A stretch of DNA of 64,000 bases from Anaspis maculata. Lineage: Eukaryota > Arthropoda > Insecta > Coleoptera > Scraptiidae. The DNA lies in the NCBI GenBank assembly GCA_949128115.1, contig OX421964.1, positions 434,001 through 498,000 of the forward strand, written 5' to 3'. This document shows, one piece after another, positions 25,650 through 36,064 of this stretch (position 1 is its first letter; every line of letters begins with the position of its first letter). The translations under genes and the position numbers were made by a program. The notes beneath the pieces were generated by a model. That model did not search any database and was not told where the DNA came from. It was given only the letters and a program-made list of their open reading frames with translations.

Positions 25650-25984
25650 GTAAGTACTCAAATCTGATGCATCATATTGCTATTAGGACTTGATTTTACT
25701 TCAGTTTAAAGTATTTGAACATGCCTCATCAAATATTCTATTATTAGTTTTTCTTTTGAAAAATCAGTGTTTTAGTAACAGTGTCGGGGGGTGTCGCGCA
25801 GAAATAAATATGGTCCTTTATAGACCAATCCATTTGCTATCCGAAACTGTAAAAAAATCACCCGCGAACACACGCCATTAAAAAAAAATAATTTTTTAGT
25901 TATATAAATACATCAATTTTTGACGGGTGAAATTCATCAAATTTCAAATTTAGGATTGTTATCAATAGATCCGTCTCCTTACAG
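25650..25984 (+). other. Predicted intron in the transposase gene
   Basis: This begins GTAAGT and ends with a pyrimidine-rich ccgtctccttacag, both canonical. Its length is 335 bp and it is AT-rich. A 63-codon open frame inside it (25,690-25,881) shows no family resemblance and is judged to be chance. The prediction rests only on splice-site consensus and phase compatibility. Confidence 0.6.
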
Positions 25985-26883
25985 ACACAGAAGAGCATAT
26001 AAAGGAGGTGACCAGAAGAGAACTCTACAACCTGATGAAACTGTGTCCTGAACATCTTATAGACGAAAAACTAGACTTTGTGGAAGGATCTTTGCTGAAA
26101 ATCAGTAATTGTCCAAGCCAAGAAGTCAGTGCGTTCAAACGTAATTTGAGGTACTTCAAGTCAGACTTTAAAAAGAAGTGGGTATCAGCATCCAATAAAG
26201 AAGACCGGTTTCTTCAAAACAATGAAAACTGGCTTGCTGGCACTATATTGCTGAAAATATGGTCAAAACAAACGGCCGGTCGACCTGTAAAAAATTTTGC
26301 AGAATGCAGTGATCGCACTAAGCGGCGAAAAACTAAGGTTTTAAGAGACCAAGTGTCTGATACAGAGTTAATGTTTGCGACTCAAATGAATTTGAAGGCT
26401 GCCGGTAAAAATGATGCGTCTGCCATTCTAAAGGAGCTGGCCAAATCTCCAAGCAGAGCTTCTAAGGTTCGCAAAGCTATCGTAAGCTCCCATGGAACAG
26501 AAATTCGTCCATTAACCCCATTAGAAGCGTTATCAATGTTTGTGGATGCTGATTTATCAAGAAGACAGTACAACATCATTCGGAACACGAATAAAAAGCT
26601 ATATCCATGTTATTCAGTTTTACAAAAAGCGAAATCTGCGTGCTATCCTAAGCCAGATTCATATCGTGTCACGGACACATGTGCTGAGATAAAGCTTCAA
26701 GATTTATTGGATCATACTACAGCAAAACTATGTACGTATCTGGAGGAAGTTGTGATCAGACTGTCCGATGAGGAAAGAGGAAATATGGAGCTAATATCCA
26801 AATGGGGTTGCGATGGTTCACAACAAGCTCAATTCAAACAAAAGTTTCAAGACAATGCAAGCAGTGACGCGAACATTTTTTAG
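25985..26883 (+). CDS. Transposase N-terminal half, up to the amber codon
   Basis: This encodes residues 8-306 of the predicted protein and ends at TAG. The segment is basic and Lys/Arg-rich (for example DRTKRRKTK around residues 117-125), fitting DNA-end binding. Near its end is KWGCDGSQQAQFKQKF, the Transib form of the motif carrying the first catalytic aspartate (D284, codon 26,812-26,814; RAG1 D600 equivalent). A product stopping at the amber codon would keep only one of three catalytic residues and could at most bind DNA (inference). There is no RING or other N-terminal RAG1 accessory domain. Confidence 0.85.
26881..26883 (+). other. In-frame amber (TAG) codon inside the transposase
   Basis: The TAG follows the DANIF residues and precedes SSFVPLRLI. 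Both sides are in frame 1, so one base substitution explains it. It is codon 307 of the predicted spliced frame, 23 codons after catalytic D284 and 84 before D391. Confidence 0.9.
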
Positions 26884-28065
26884 AGCTCCTTCGTACCTTT
26901 ACGGTTGATCTCGGTAACTGACGGACATAAAAAAATAATTTGGCAAAATCCGGTCCCCTCAAGCCCCCGATTCTGTCGACCGATTCGCATCAGATTTCTA
27001 CATGAGACCAGCGACATCACGAGGGAGGAAATACGGTATATGAATGAGCAGATCGACACCTTGAACAAAACGGAAGTTCCAGTGTCGAATGGAGTTTTGA
27101 AAGTGAAACATAGGCTTATGCCTACTATGGTGGATGCGAAAGTGTGCAATGCAGCAACGGAGACGTCTTCGACGATGCGCTGCTATATCTGCAAGGCCAC
27201 CTCAAAAGAGTTCAACAAGCTGCAACAAAGACGGGAAGTTGATCCCAGTACGTTGCAATTCGGATTATCAATCCTACATGCACGGATTAGATTCTTCGAG
27301 TCATTGTTACACTTGTCTTACAAACTTCCCATTAATAAGTGGCAAGCAAGATCTGAAACCGACAAAGAAACGATAAAGGAAACGAAAAGGAGGATTCAAC
27401 AAGAATTAAAAGAGGAGATGTCGCTGTTAGTTGACATGCCGAAAGCTGGCTTCGGCAACACCAATGACGGCAATACCGCACGCCGATTTTTCTCAAATCC
27501 CGAGGCAGCTTCCCGAATCACCGGAGTCGATCTTGAACTTGTAAAACGATTCAAAACTGTATTAGAAATTATTTCAAGTGGTCATAGAATTGATACTGCA
27601 AAATTTTCTACGTACTGCAATGAAACAGCAAATCTTTACGTGAGTCTGTATGGCTGGTATCCTATGACACCTACAGTTCACAAAGTACTAGTTCACAGCC
27701 CCACTATTATTGATTATTTCAGGTTGCCGATTGGTCAACTATCGGAAGAAGCAGCTGAGGCTCGCAACAAACATTTCCGAAAGTATCGAATTGATTTTGC
27801 TAGGAAATTCACAAGAACATCGTGTAACTTGGACGTAATCAATAGATTATTACTCAGCTCTGATCCACTGCTCTCATCTTTGCGTCCAAGAATAAGCAGA
27901 ACACGGATACCATTTTCCAAAGAAGCTCTGGACTTTCTTCTGCCTACTGAACCGATCCACCTACAAGATCTCGGTGAAAATCCAGAAGATCTCCAAGAAA
28001 ACGGAAGCGAAAGGGAAGATTCTGACGATCAGACTATCCGTTCTGATGACGAATACAACACATAA
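26884..28065 (+). CDS. Transposase C-terminal half (zinc ligands, second Asp, Glu)
   Basis: This is in the same frame as the upstream half, starting directly after TAG with SSFVPLRLI. MVDAKVCNA carries the second catalytic Asp (D391, 27,133-27,135; RAG1 D708). MRCYICKAT carries a CxxC pair (C407, C410; RAG1 C727/C730). TVHKVLVHSP carries the paired histidines (H573, H578; RAG1 H937/H942). SEEAAEARNKHFRKYR carries the catalytic Glu (E599, 27,757-27,759; RAG1 E962), in a context closely like RAG1's ESGNKLFRRFRK. The C-terminus, from about residue 670, is acidic. No ATG follows the stop closely (the first residues are Ser, Ser, Phe), so independent translation of this half is unlikely. Confidence 0.88.
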   Translation, partial: SSFVPLRLISVTDGHKKIIWQNPVPSSPRFCRPIRIRFLHETSDITREEIRYMNEQIDTLNKTEVPVSNGVLKVKHRLMPTMVDAKVCNAATETSSTMRCYICKATSKEFNKLQQRREVDPSTLQFGLSILHARIRFFESLLHLSYKLPINKWQARSETDKETIKETKRRIQQELKEEMSLLVDMPKAGFGNTNDGNTARRFFSNPEAASRITGVDLELVKRFKTVLEIISSGHRIDTAKFSTYCNETANLYVSLYGWYPMTPTVHKVLVHSPTIIDYFRLPIGQLSEEAAEARNKHFRKYRIDFARKFTRTSCNLDVINRLLLSSDPLLSSLRPRISRTRIPFSKEALDFLLPTEPIHLQDLGENPEDLQENGSEREDSDDQTIRSDDEYNT

Positions 28066-28268
28066 ATTGTATTTGAACTATTAGAAAAAAATCAACTAAT
28101 TACCTAGTTTCTAGAAATATTTTTTATTTTTTAGTCAATTTGGTCAGAATCATTTAAGACATCTGAACTGGAAAAAGCGGTTTTGAAGTTCTAAACAGTG
28201 AAAACAATTAAAAAACACTTTCTAAATCATTTTTCAGCTCATTTCCCATCGGAGTCAACAAAAAAATA
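28066..28268 (+). other. Transib 3' untranslated region
   Basis: 203 bp of AT-rich sequence between the stop codon and the 3' inverted repeat, with no further gene. A possible ATTAAA polyadenylation signal lies at 28,207-28,212, about 140 bp after the stop. AATAAA itself was not found. Confidence 0.5.
28207..28212 (+). promoter_or_regulatory. Possible polyadenylation signal ATTAAA
   Basis: This is the commonest variant of AATAAA, at a plausible distance after the transposase stop. In such AT-rich sequence it could be chance. Confidence 0.25.
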
Positions 28269-28304
28269 TTTTGGCCAGCTTTTTTGATCAAATACCCCTA
28301 TGTG
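28269..28304 (-). repeat. Transib 3' terminal inverted repeat
   Basis: Read on the minus strand this begins CACATAGGGGTATTTGA, identical to the 5' end, and mismatches it only at positions 18, 20 and 31 of 36. It ends exactly at the right copy of the CGTGG duplication. Confidence 0.95.
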
Positions 28305-28309
28305 CGTGG
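28305..28309 (+). repeat. 5-bp target site duplication, right copy (CGTGG)
   Basis: It directly follows the last base of the 3' inverted repeat and is identical to 25,355-25,359. The satellite continues as gttgaaacctgaac, completing the interrupted box. Confidence 0.93.
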
Positions 28310-28867
28310 GTTGAAACCTGAACTTTTTGGATAACAATTGTCTTTTTTTTTTCGATATTTGTGTTCGTTTGACGGATGTTGCGTTTGGAACAAGTAGCTG
28401 CCAACTCCAAAAGTGGTGACGAATCGTTTCAAAAGTCACGTGGGTTAAAGCCTGGAGGCACGTGGGTTGAAGCCTGAAGTCACGTGGGTTGGAGCCTGAA
28501 GTCACGTGGAATAGGACCTGAAATGTTTGGATAACAATTGTGTCTTTTTTTTTTTTTAGTGTTCGTTTGACGGATGTTGCGTTTGGAACAAGTAGCTGCT
28601 AACTCAAAAAGTGGTGACCGATCGTTTTTAAAGTCACGTGGGTTGAAATTTGAAGTCACGAGGGTACGAGTTTTGAGTCACGTGGGTTGAAACCTAAACT
28701 TTTTGGATAACAATTGTCTTTTTTTTTTCGATATTTGTGTTCGTTTGACGGATGTTGCGTTTGGAACAAGTAGCTGCTAAGTCGAAAAGTGGTGACCGAT
28801 TGTTTTCAAAGTCGCGTGGGTTGAAGTTTGAAGTCACGTGGGTTGGAGCCTGAAGTCACGTGGGTTC

Positions 28868-30379
28868 AAACCTGACTTTTTTGGATAACAATTGTGTCTA
28901 TTTTTTGATATTTTTGTTCGTTCGTCGGATGTTGCGTTTGAAACGAGTAGCTGCCAACTAAAAAAGTGGTGACCGATCGTTTTCAAAGTCACGTGGGTTG
29001 AAGTTTGAAGTCACGTGGGTTGGAGCCTGAAGTCACGTGGGATCAAACCTGAACTTTTTAGATAACAATTGTGTCTATTTTTTGATATTTTTGTTCGTTC
29101 GTCGGATGATGCGTTTGGAACAAGTAGCTGCCAACTCCAAAAGTGGTGACCGATCGTTTTAAAAGTCACGTGGGTTGAAAATTGAAGTCACGTGGGCTGG
29201 AGCCTGAAGTCACGTGGGATAGGACCTGAACTTTCTGGATAACAATTGTGTCTTTTTCTTCGATATTTGTGTTCGTTTGACGGATGTTGCGTTTGGAACA
29301 AGTAGCTGCCAATTCCAAAAGTGGTGACGGATCGTTTCAAAAGTCACGTGAGTTGAAGCCTGGAGGCACGTGGGTTGAAGCCTGAAGTCACGTCGGTTGG
29401 AGCCCGAAGTCACGTGGGTTAGGACCTGAAATTTTTGGATAATAATTGTGTCTTTTTTTTTTATATATTCGTGTTCGTTTGGCGGATGTTGCGTTTGGAA
29501 CAAGTAGCTGCCAACTGAAAAAGTGGTGACCGATCGTTTTAAAAGTCACGTGGGTTGAAGTTTGAAGTCACGTGGGTTGGAGCCTGAAGTCACGTGGGTT
29601 CAAACTTGAACTTTTTGGATAATAATTGTGTCTTTTCTTTTGATATTTGTGTTAGTTAACGGATGTTGCGTTTGGAACAAGTAGCTGCCAACTCAAAAAG
29701 TGGTGACCGATCGTTTTTAAAGTCACGAGGGTTGGAGTTTGAAGTCACGTGGGTTGGTGCTTGAAGTCACGTAGGTTAAGACCCGATCTTTTTGGATAAC
29801 AATTGTGTCTTTTTTTTTTATATTTGTGTTCGTTCGTCAGATGTTGCGTTTGGAACAAGTAGCTGCCAACTCAAAAAGTGGTGACCGATCGTTTTTGAAG
29901 TCACGTGGGTTGGAGTTTGAAGTCACGTGGGTTGGAGCTTGAAGTCACGTGGGTTAAGACCTGAACTTTTTGGATAACAATTGTGTCTATTTTTTGATAT
30001 TTTTGTTCGTCGGATGTTGCGTTTGGAACGAGTAGCAGCCAACTTAAAAAGTGGTTACCGATCGTTTTTGAAGTCACGTGGGTTGGATTTTGAAGTCACG
30101 TGGGTTGAAACCTGAACTTTTTGGATAACAATTGTCTTTTTTTTTTCGGTATTTGTGTTCGTTTGACGGATGTTGCGTTTGGAACAAGTAGCTGCCAACT
30201 CAAAAAGTGCTGACCGATCGTTTTGAAAGTCACGTGGGTTGGAGTTCGAAGTCACGTGGGATGGAGCTCGAAGTCACGTGGGTTAGGACCTGAACTTTTT
30301 GGATAACAATTTTGTCTTTTTTTTCGATATTTGTGTTTGTTTGACGGATGTTGCGTTTGGAACAAGTAGCTGCCAACTC
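28868..30379 (+). repeat. Higher-order block Z, copy 1 (offset 5,030 bp)
   Basis: About 1.5 kb is repeated at 33,898-35,409 with only scattered differences (for example gatcaaacc versus gttcaaacc near 29,041 and 34,071). Diagnostic features are gcggatgttgcg preceded by tatatattcgtg, and a gttggtgcttg box. Related copies lie at about 46,850-48,360 and 50,520-52,030. Confidence 0.85.
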
Positions 30380-33300
30380 AAAAAATGGTGACCGATCGTT
30401 TTTAAAGTCACGAGGGTTGGAGTTTGAAGTCACGTGGGTTGGAGCTTGGAGTCACGTGGGTTGAGACCCGATCTTTTTGGATAACAATTGTGTCTTTTTT
30501 TTCGATATTTGTGTTCGTTTGACGGATGTTGCGTTTGGAACAAGTAGCTGCCAACTCAAAAAGTGGTGACCGATCGTTTTTAAAGTCACGTGGGTTGGAG
30601 TTTGAAGTCACGTGGGTTGGAGCTTGAAGTCACGTGGGTTAAGACCTGAACTTTTTGGATAACAATTGTGTCTTTTTTTTGATATTTGTGTTCGTTCGTC
30701 AGATGTTGCGTTTGGAACAAGTAGCTGCCAACTCAAAAAGTGGTGACCGATCGTTTTGAAAGTCACGTGGGTTGGATTTTGAAGTCACGTGGGTTGGAGC
30801 TTGAAGTCACGTGGGTTAAGACCTGAACTTTTTGGATAACAATTGTGTCTATTTTTTGATATTTTTGTTCGTCGGATGTTGCGTTTGGAACGAGTAGCAG
30901 CCAACTTGAAAAGTGGTGACCGATCGTTTTTGAAGTCACGTGGGTTGAAATTTGAAGTCACGTTGGTTGGAGTTTGAAGTCACGTGGGTTGAAACCTGAA
31001 CTTTTTGGATAACAATTGTCTTTTTTTTTTCGATATTTGTGTTCGTTTGACGGATGTTGCGTTTGGAACAAGTAGCTGCCAACTCAAAAAGTGGTGACCG
31101 ATCGTTTTTAAAGTCACGTGGGTTGGAGTTTGAAGTCACGTGGGATGGAGCTCGAAGTCACGTGGGTTAAGACCTGAACTTTTTGGATAACAATTGTGTC
31201 TTTTTTTTCGATATTTGTGTTCGTTTGACGGATGTTGCGTTTGGAACAAGTAGCTGCCAACTCCAAAAGTGGTGACGAATCGTTTCAAAAGTCACGTGGG
31301 TTGAAGCCTGGAGGCACGTGGGTTGAAGCCTGAAGTCACGTGGGTTGGAGCCTGAAGTCACGTGGAATAGGACCTGAAATTTTTGGATAACAATTGTGTC
31401 TTTGTTTTTTATATTTGTGTTCGTTTGACGGATGTTGCGTTTGGAACAAGTAGCTGCTAACTCAAAAAGTGGTGACCGATCGTTTTTAAAGTCACGTGGG
31501 TTGAAGTTTGAAGTCACGTGGGTTGGAGCCTGAAGTCACGTGGGTTCAAACCTTAACTTTTTGGATAACTATTGTGTCTATTTTTTGATATTTTTGTTCG
31601 TTCGTCGGATGTTGCGTTTGAAACGAGTAGCTGCCAACTTAAAAAGAGGTGACCGATCGTTCTTGAAGTCACGTCGGTTGAAGTTTGAAGTCACGTGGGT
31701 TGAAGCCTGAAGTCACGTGGGTTCAAACCTGAACTTTTTAGATAACTATTGTGTCTATTTTTTGATATTTTTGTTCGTTCGTCGGATGTTGCGTTTGGAA
31801 CGAGTAGCTGCCAACTCCAGAAGTGGTGACCGATCGTTTTAAGTCACGTGGGTTGGAGTTTGAAGTCACGTGGGCTGGAGCCTGAAGTCACGTGTGTTAA
31901 AACCTTAACTTTTTGGATAACAATTGTGTCTTTTTTTTTATATTTGTGTTCGTTCGTCAGATGTTGCGTTTGGAACAAGTAGCTGCCAATTCAAAAAGTG
32001 GTGACCGATCGTTTTTGAAGTCACGTGGGTTGGAGTTTGAAGTCACGTGGGTTGGAGCCCGGAGTCACGTGGGTTAGGACCTGAACTTTTTGGATAACAA
32101 TTGTGTCTTTTTCTTCGATATTTGTGTTCGTTCGTCAGATGTTGCGTTTGGAACAAGTAGCAGCCAACTCAAAAAGTGGTGACCGATCGTTTTTAAAGTC
32201 ACGTGGGTTGGAGTTTGAAGTCACGTGGGTTGGAGCTTGGAGTCACGTGGGTTAGGACCTGAACTTTTTGGATAACAAATGTGTCTATTTTTTGATATTT
32301 TTGTTCGTTCGTCGGATGTTGCGTTTGGAACGAGTAGCAGCCAACTTAAAAAGTGGTGACCGATCGTTTTTGAAGTCACGTGGGTTGAAATTTGAAGTCA
32401 CGTGGGTTGGAGTTTGAGTCACGTGGGTTGAAACCTAAACTTCTTGGATAACAATTGTCTTTTTTTTTCTTCGATATTTGTGTTCGTTTGACGGATGTTG
32501 CGTTTGGAACAAGTAGCTGCCAACTCAAAAAGTGGTGACCGATCGTTTTTAAAGTCACGTGGGTTGGAGTTTGAAGTCACGTGGGTTGGAGCCCAAAGTC
32601 ACGTGTGTTGGAGCCTGGAGTCACGTGGGTTAGGACCTAAACTTTTTGGATAACAATTGTGTCTTTTTTTTCGATATTTGTGTTCTTTTGACGGATGTTG
32701 CGTTTGGAACAAGTAGCTGCCAACTCCAAAAGTGGTGACGGATCGTTTTAAAAGTCACGTGGGTTGAAGCCTGGAGTCACGTGGGTTGAAGCTTGAAGTC
32801 ACGTGGGTTGGAGCCTGAAGTCACGTGGGTTAGGACCTGAATTTTTGGATAACAATTGTGTCTTTTTTTTTATATTTGTGTTCGTTTGACGGATGTTGCG
32901 TTTGGAACAAGTAGCTGCCAACTCAAAAAGTGGTGACCGATCGTTTTGAAAGTCACGTGGGTTGAAGTTTGAAGTCACGTGGGTTGGAGCCTGAAGTCAC
33001 GTGGGTTCAAAACTAAACATTTTGGACAATAATTGAGTCTTTTCTTTTGATATTTGTGTTAGTTAACGGATGTTGCGTTTGTAACAAGTAGCTGCCAACT
33101 CAAGAAGTGGTGACCAATCGTTTTTAAAGTCACGTGGGTTGGAATTTGAAGTCACGTGGGTTAGAGCGTGAAGTCACGTGGGTCAAGACCTGAACTTTCT
33201 GGATAACAATTGTGTCTTTTTTTTTTATATTTGTGTTCGTTCGTCAGATGTTGCGTTTGGAACAAGTAGCTGCCAACTCAAAAAGTGGTGACCGATCGTT

Positions 33301-33897
33301 TTTAAAGTCACGTGGGTTGGAGTTTAAAGTCACGTGGGTTGGAGCCCGGAGTCACGTGGGTTAGGACCTGAACTTTTTGGATAACAATTTTGTCTATTTT
33401 TTGATATTTTTGTTCGTTTGACGGATGTTGCGTTTGGAACGAGTAGAAGCCAACTTAAAAAGTGGTGACCGATCGTTTTTAAAGTCACGTGGGTTGAAAT
33501 TTGAAGTCACGTGGGTTGGAGTTTGGAGTCACGTGGGTTGAAACCTAAACTTTTTGGATGACAATTGTCTTTTTTTTTCTTCGATATTTGAGTTCGTTTG
33601 ACGGATGTTGCGTTTGGAACAAGTAGCTGCCAACTCAAAAAGTGGTGACCGATCGTTTTTAAAGTCACGTGGGTTGGAGTTTGAAGTCACGTGGGTTGGA
33701 GCTCGAAGTCACGTGGGTTAGAACCTAAACTTTTTGGATAACAATTGTGTTTTTTTTTTGATATTTTTGTTCGTCCGTCGGATGTTGCGTTTGGAACGAG
33801 TAGCAGCTAACTTAAAAAATGGTGACCGATCGTTTTTTAAGTCACGTGGGTTAAAATTTGAAGTCACGTGGGTTGGAGTTTGAAGTCACGTGGGTTG

Positions 33898-35409
33898 AAA
33901 CCTGACTTTTTTGGATAACAATTGTGTCTATTTTTTGATATTTTTGTTCGTTCGTCGGATGTTGCGTTTGAAACGAGTAGCTGCCAACTAAAAAAGTGGT
34001 GACCGATCGTTTTCAAAGTCACGTGGGTTGAAGTTTGAAGTCACGTGGGTTGGAGCCTGAAGTCACGTGGGTTCAAACCTGAACTTTTTAGATAACAATT
34101 GTGTCTATTTTTTGATATTTTTGTTCGTTCGTCGGATGATGCGTTTGGAACAAGTAGCTGCCAACTCCAAAAGTGGTGACCGATCGTTTTAAAAGTCACG
34201 TGGGTTGAAAATTGAAGTCACGTGGGCTGGAGCCTGAAGTCACGTGGGATAGGACCTGAACTTTCTGGATAACAATTGTGTCTTTTTCTTCGATATTTGT
34301 GTTCGTTTGACGGATGTTGCGTTTGGAACAAGTAGCTGCCAATTCCAAAAGTGGTGACGGATCGTTTCAAAAGTCACGTGAGTTGAAGCCTGGAGGCACG
34401 TGGGTTGAAGCCTGAAGTCACGTCGGTTGGAGCCCGAAGTCACGTGGGTTAGGACCTGAAATTTTTGGATAATAATTGTGTCTTTTTTTTTTATATATTC
34501 GTGTTCGTTTGGCGGATGTTGCGTTTGGAACAAGTAGCTGCCAACTGAAAAAGTGGTGACCGATCGTTTTAAAAGTCACGTGGGTTGAAGTTTGAAGTCA
34601 CGTGGGTTGGAGCCTGAAGTCACGTGGGTTCAAACTTGAACTTTTTGGATAATAATTGTGTCTTTTCTTTTGATATTTGTGTTAGTTAACGGATGTTGCG
34701 TTTGGAACAAGTAGCTGCCAACTCAAAAAGTGGTGACCGATCGTTTTTAAAGTCACGAGGGTTGGAGTTTGAAGTCACGTGGGTTGGTGCTTGAAGTCAC
34801 GTAGGTTAAGACCCGATCTTTTTGGATAACAATTGTGTCTTTTTTTTTTATATTTGTGTTCGTTCGTCAGATGTTGCGTTTGGAACAAGTAGCTGCCAAC
34901 TCAAAAAGTGGTGACCGATCGTTTTTGAAGTCACGTGGGTTGGAGTTTGAAGTCACGTGGGTTGGAGCTTGAAGTCACGTGGGTTAAGACCTGAACTTTT
35001 TGGATAACAATTGTGTCTATTTTTTGATATTTTTGTTCGTCGGATGTTGCGTTTGGAACGAGTAGCAGCCAACTTAAAAAGTGGTTACCGATCGTTTTTG
35101 AAGTCACGTGGGTTGGATTTTGAAGTCACGTGGGTTGAAACCTGAACTTTTTGGATAACAATTGTCTTTTTTTTTTCGGTATTTGTGTTCGTTTGACGGA
35201 TGTTGCGTTTGGAACAAGTAGCTGCCAACTCAAAAAGTGCTGACCGATCGTTTTGAAAGTCACGTGGGTTGGAGTTCGAAGTCACGTGGGATGGAGCTCG
35301 AAGTCACGTGGGTTAGGACCTGAACTTTTTGGATAACAATTTTGTCTTTTTTTTCGATATTTGTGTTTGTTTGACGGATGTTGCGTTTGGAACAAGTAGC
35401 TGCCAACTC
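33898..35409 (+). repeat. Higher-order block Z, copy 2
   Basis: This matches 28,868-30,379 at offset 5,030. The left boundary is a sharp switch from an X-type block within a gggttgaaacctg junction. The right boundary is where ccaactcaaaaa in copy 1 is replaced by ccaactccaaaa. It continues into the truncated-monomer region also found at 48.5 and 52.2 kb. Confidence 0.85.
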
Positions 35410-35574
35410 CAAAAGTGGTGCCGAATCGTTTCAAAAGTCACGTGGGTTGAAGCCTGGAGGCACGTGAGTTGAAGCCTGAAGTCACGTGGGTTGGAGCCTG
35501 AAGTCACGTGGAATAGGAACTGAAATTTTTGGATAACAATTCTGTCTTTTTTTTTATATTTGTGTTCATTTGAC

Positions 35575-35679
35575 GGATGTTGGATGTCACGTGGGTTGGA
35601 GCCTGAAGTCACGTGGGTTCAAACTTGAACTTTTTGGATGATAATTGTGTCTTTTCTTTTGATATTTGTGTTAGTTAAC
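35575..35679 (+). repeat. Truncated 105-bp monomer, copy 1
   Basis: After ggatgttg the sequence jumps directly to gatgtcacgtggg. About 72 bp is missing, including the ggaacaagtagctgcc and gaccgatcg segments and one box. The preceding gttcatttgacgg is also unusual. The same junction recurs at two other places, so it was amplified after it formed. Confidence 0.85.
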
Positions 35680-36064
35680 GGATGTTGCGTTTGGAACAAG
35701 TAGCTGCCAACTCAAAAAGTGGTGACCGATCGTTTTTAAAGTCACGAGGGTTGGAGTTTGAAGTCACGTGGGTTGGAGCTTGAAGTCACGTGGGTAAGGA
35801 CCTGAACTTTTTGGATAACAATTGTGTCTTTTTTTTTTATATTTGTGTTCGTTCGTCAGATGTTGCGTTTGGAACAAGTAGCTGCCAACTCAAAAAGTGG
35901 TGACCTATCGTTTTTGAAGTCACGTGGGTTGGAGCTTGAAGTCACGTGGGTTAAGACCTGAACTTTTTGGATAACAATTGTGTCTATTTTTTGATATTTT
36001 TGTTCGTCGGATGTTGCGTTTGGAACGAGTAGCAGCCAACTTAAAAAGTGGTGACCGATCGTTT

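Larger units (their letters stand above)
25628..28065 (+). pseudogene. Transib transposase gene (RAG1-like), interrupted by one in-frame stop
   Basis: The predicted gene has a short exon (25,628-25,649), a 335-bp intron and a long second exon ending with TAA at 28,063-28,065. The spliced frame is 701 codons including the stop, within the usual range for Transib transposases, and starts MMALQIENTEEHIKEV. The enzyme of this family binds the inverted ends in the nucleus, cuts them by hairpin-forming DDE chemistry and inserts the element with 5-bp staggering. All catalytic and zinc-ligand positions of the RAG1-type core are present: D284, D391, E599, C407/C410 and H573/H578. The one defect is a TAG at codon 307, between the first and second catalytic residues. 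No frameshift is seen. It may therefore be recently dead, a readthrough gene, or intact with a sequencing error. If the intron is wrong, the first in-frame ATG of exon 2 is at 26,035. Confidence 0.85.
25360..28304 (+). mobile_element. Transib-superfamily DNA transposon (2,945 bp)
   Basis: A complete cut-and-paste element with inverted ends, a 5-bp target duplication and a single gene for a RAG1-like transposase. Superfamily assignment rests on three independent signs. The termini begin with CAC, as Transib ends and V(D)J recombination signals do. The target duplication is 5 bp and GC-rich. The protein has the catalytic Asp-Asp-Glu and zinc-ligand layout of the Transib/RAG1 core. No second gene (for example a RAG2-like protein) is visible: only about 239 bp follow the stop codon. 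It lies within the satellite with the gene pointing in the array's + direction. Both ends are intact, so ends could still be used if transposase were supplied from elsewhere (inference). Confidence 0.93.

Noticed and set aside
25690..25881. A 63-codon open frame upstream of the transposase
   Set aside because: It lies inside the predicted intron, has no recognisable motif, and is not in phase with the transposase exon.
26880..27149. Minus-strand open frames inside the transposase (also 26,382-26,588 and 27,735-27,920)
   Set aside because: They are antisense to conserved RAG1-like coding sequence and show no family features; treated as shadows.
25360..28304. A ProtoRAG-type element with a RAG2-like partner gene
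   Set aside because: There is no convergent or second gene. Only 203 bp of AT-rich DNA lie between the stop codon and the 3' inverted repeat, so a RAG1-only Transib is the better call.
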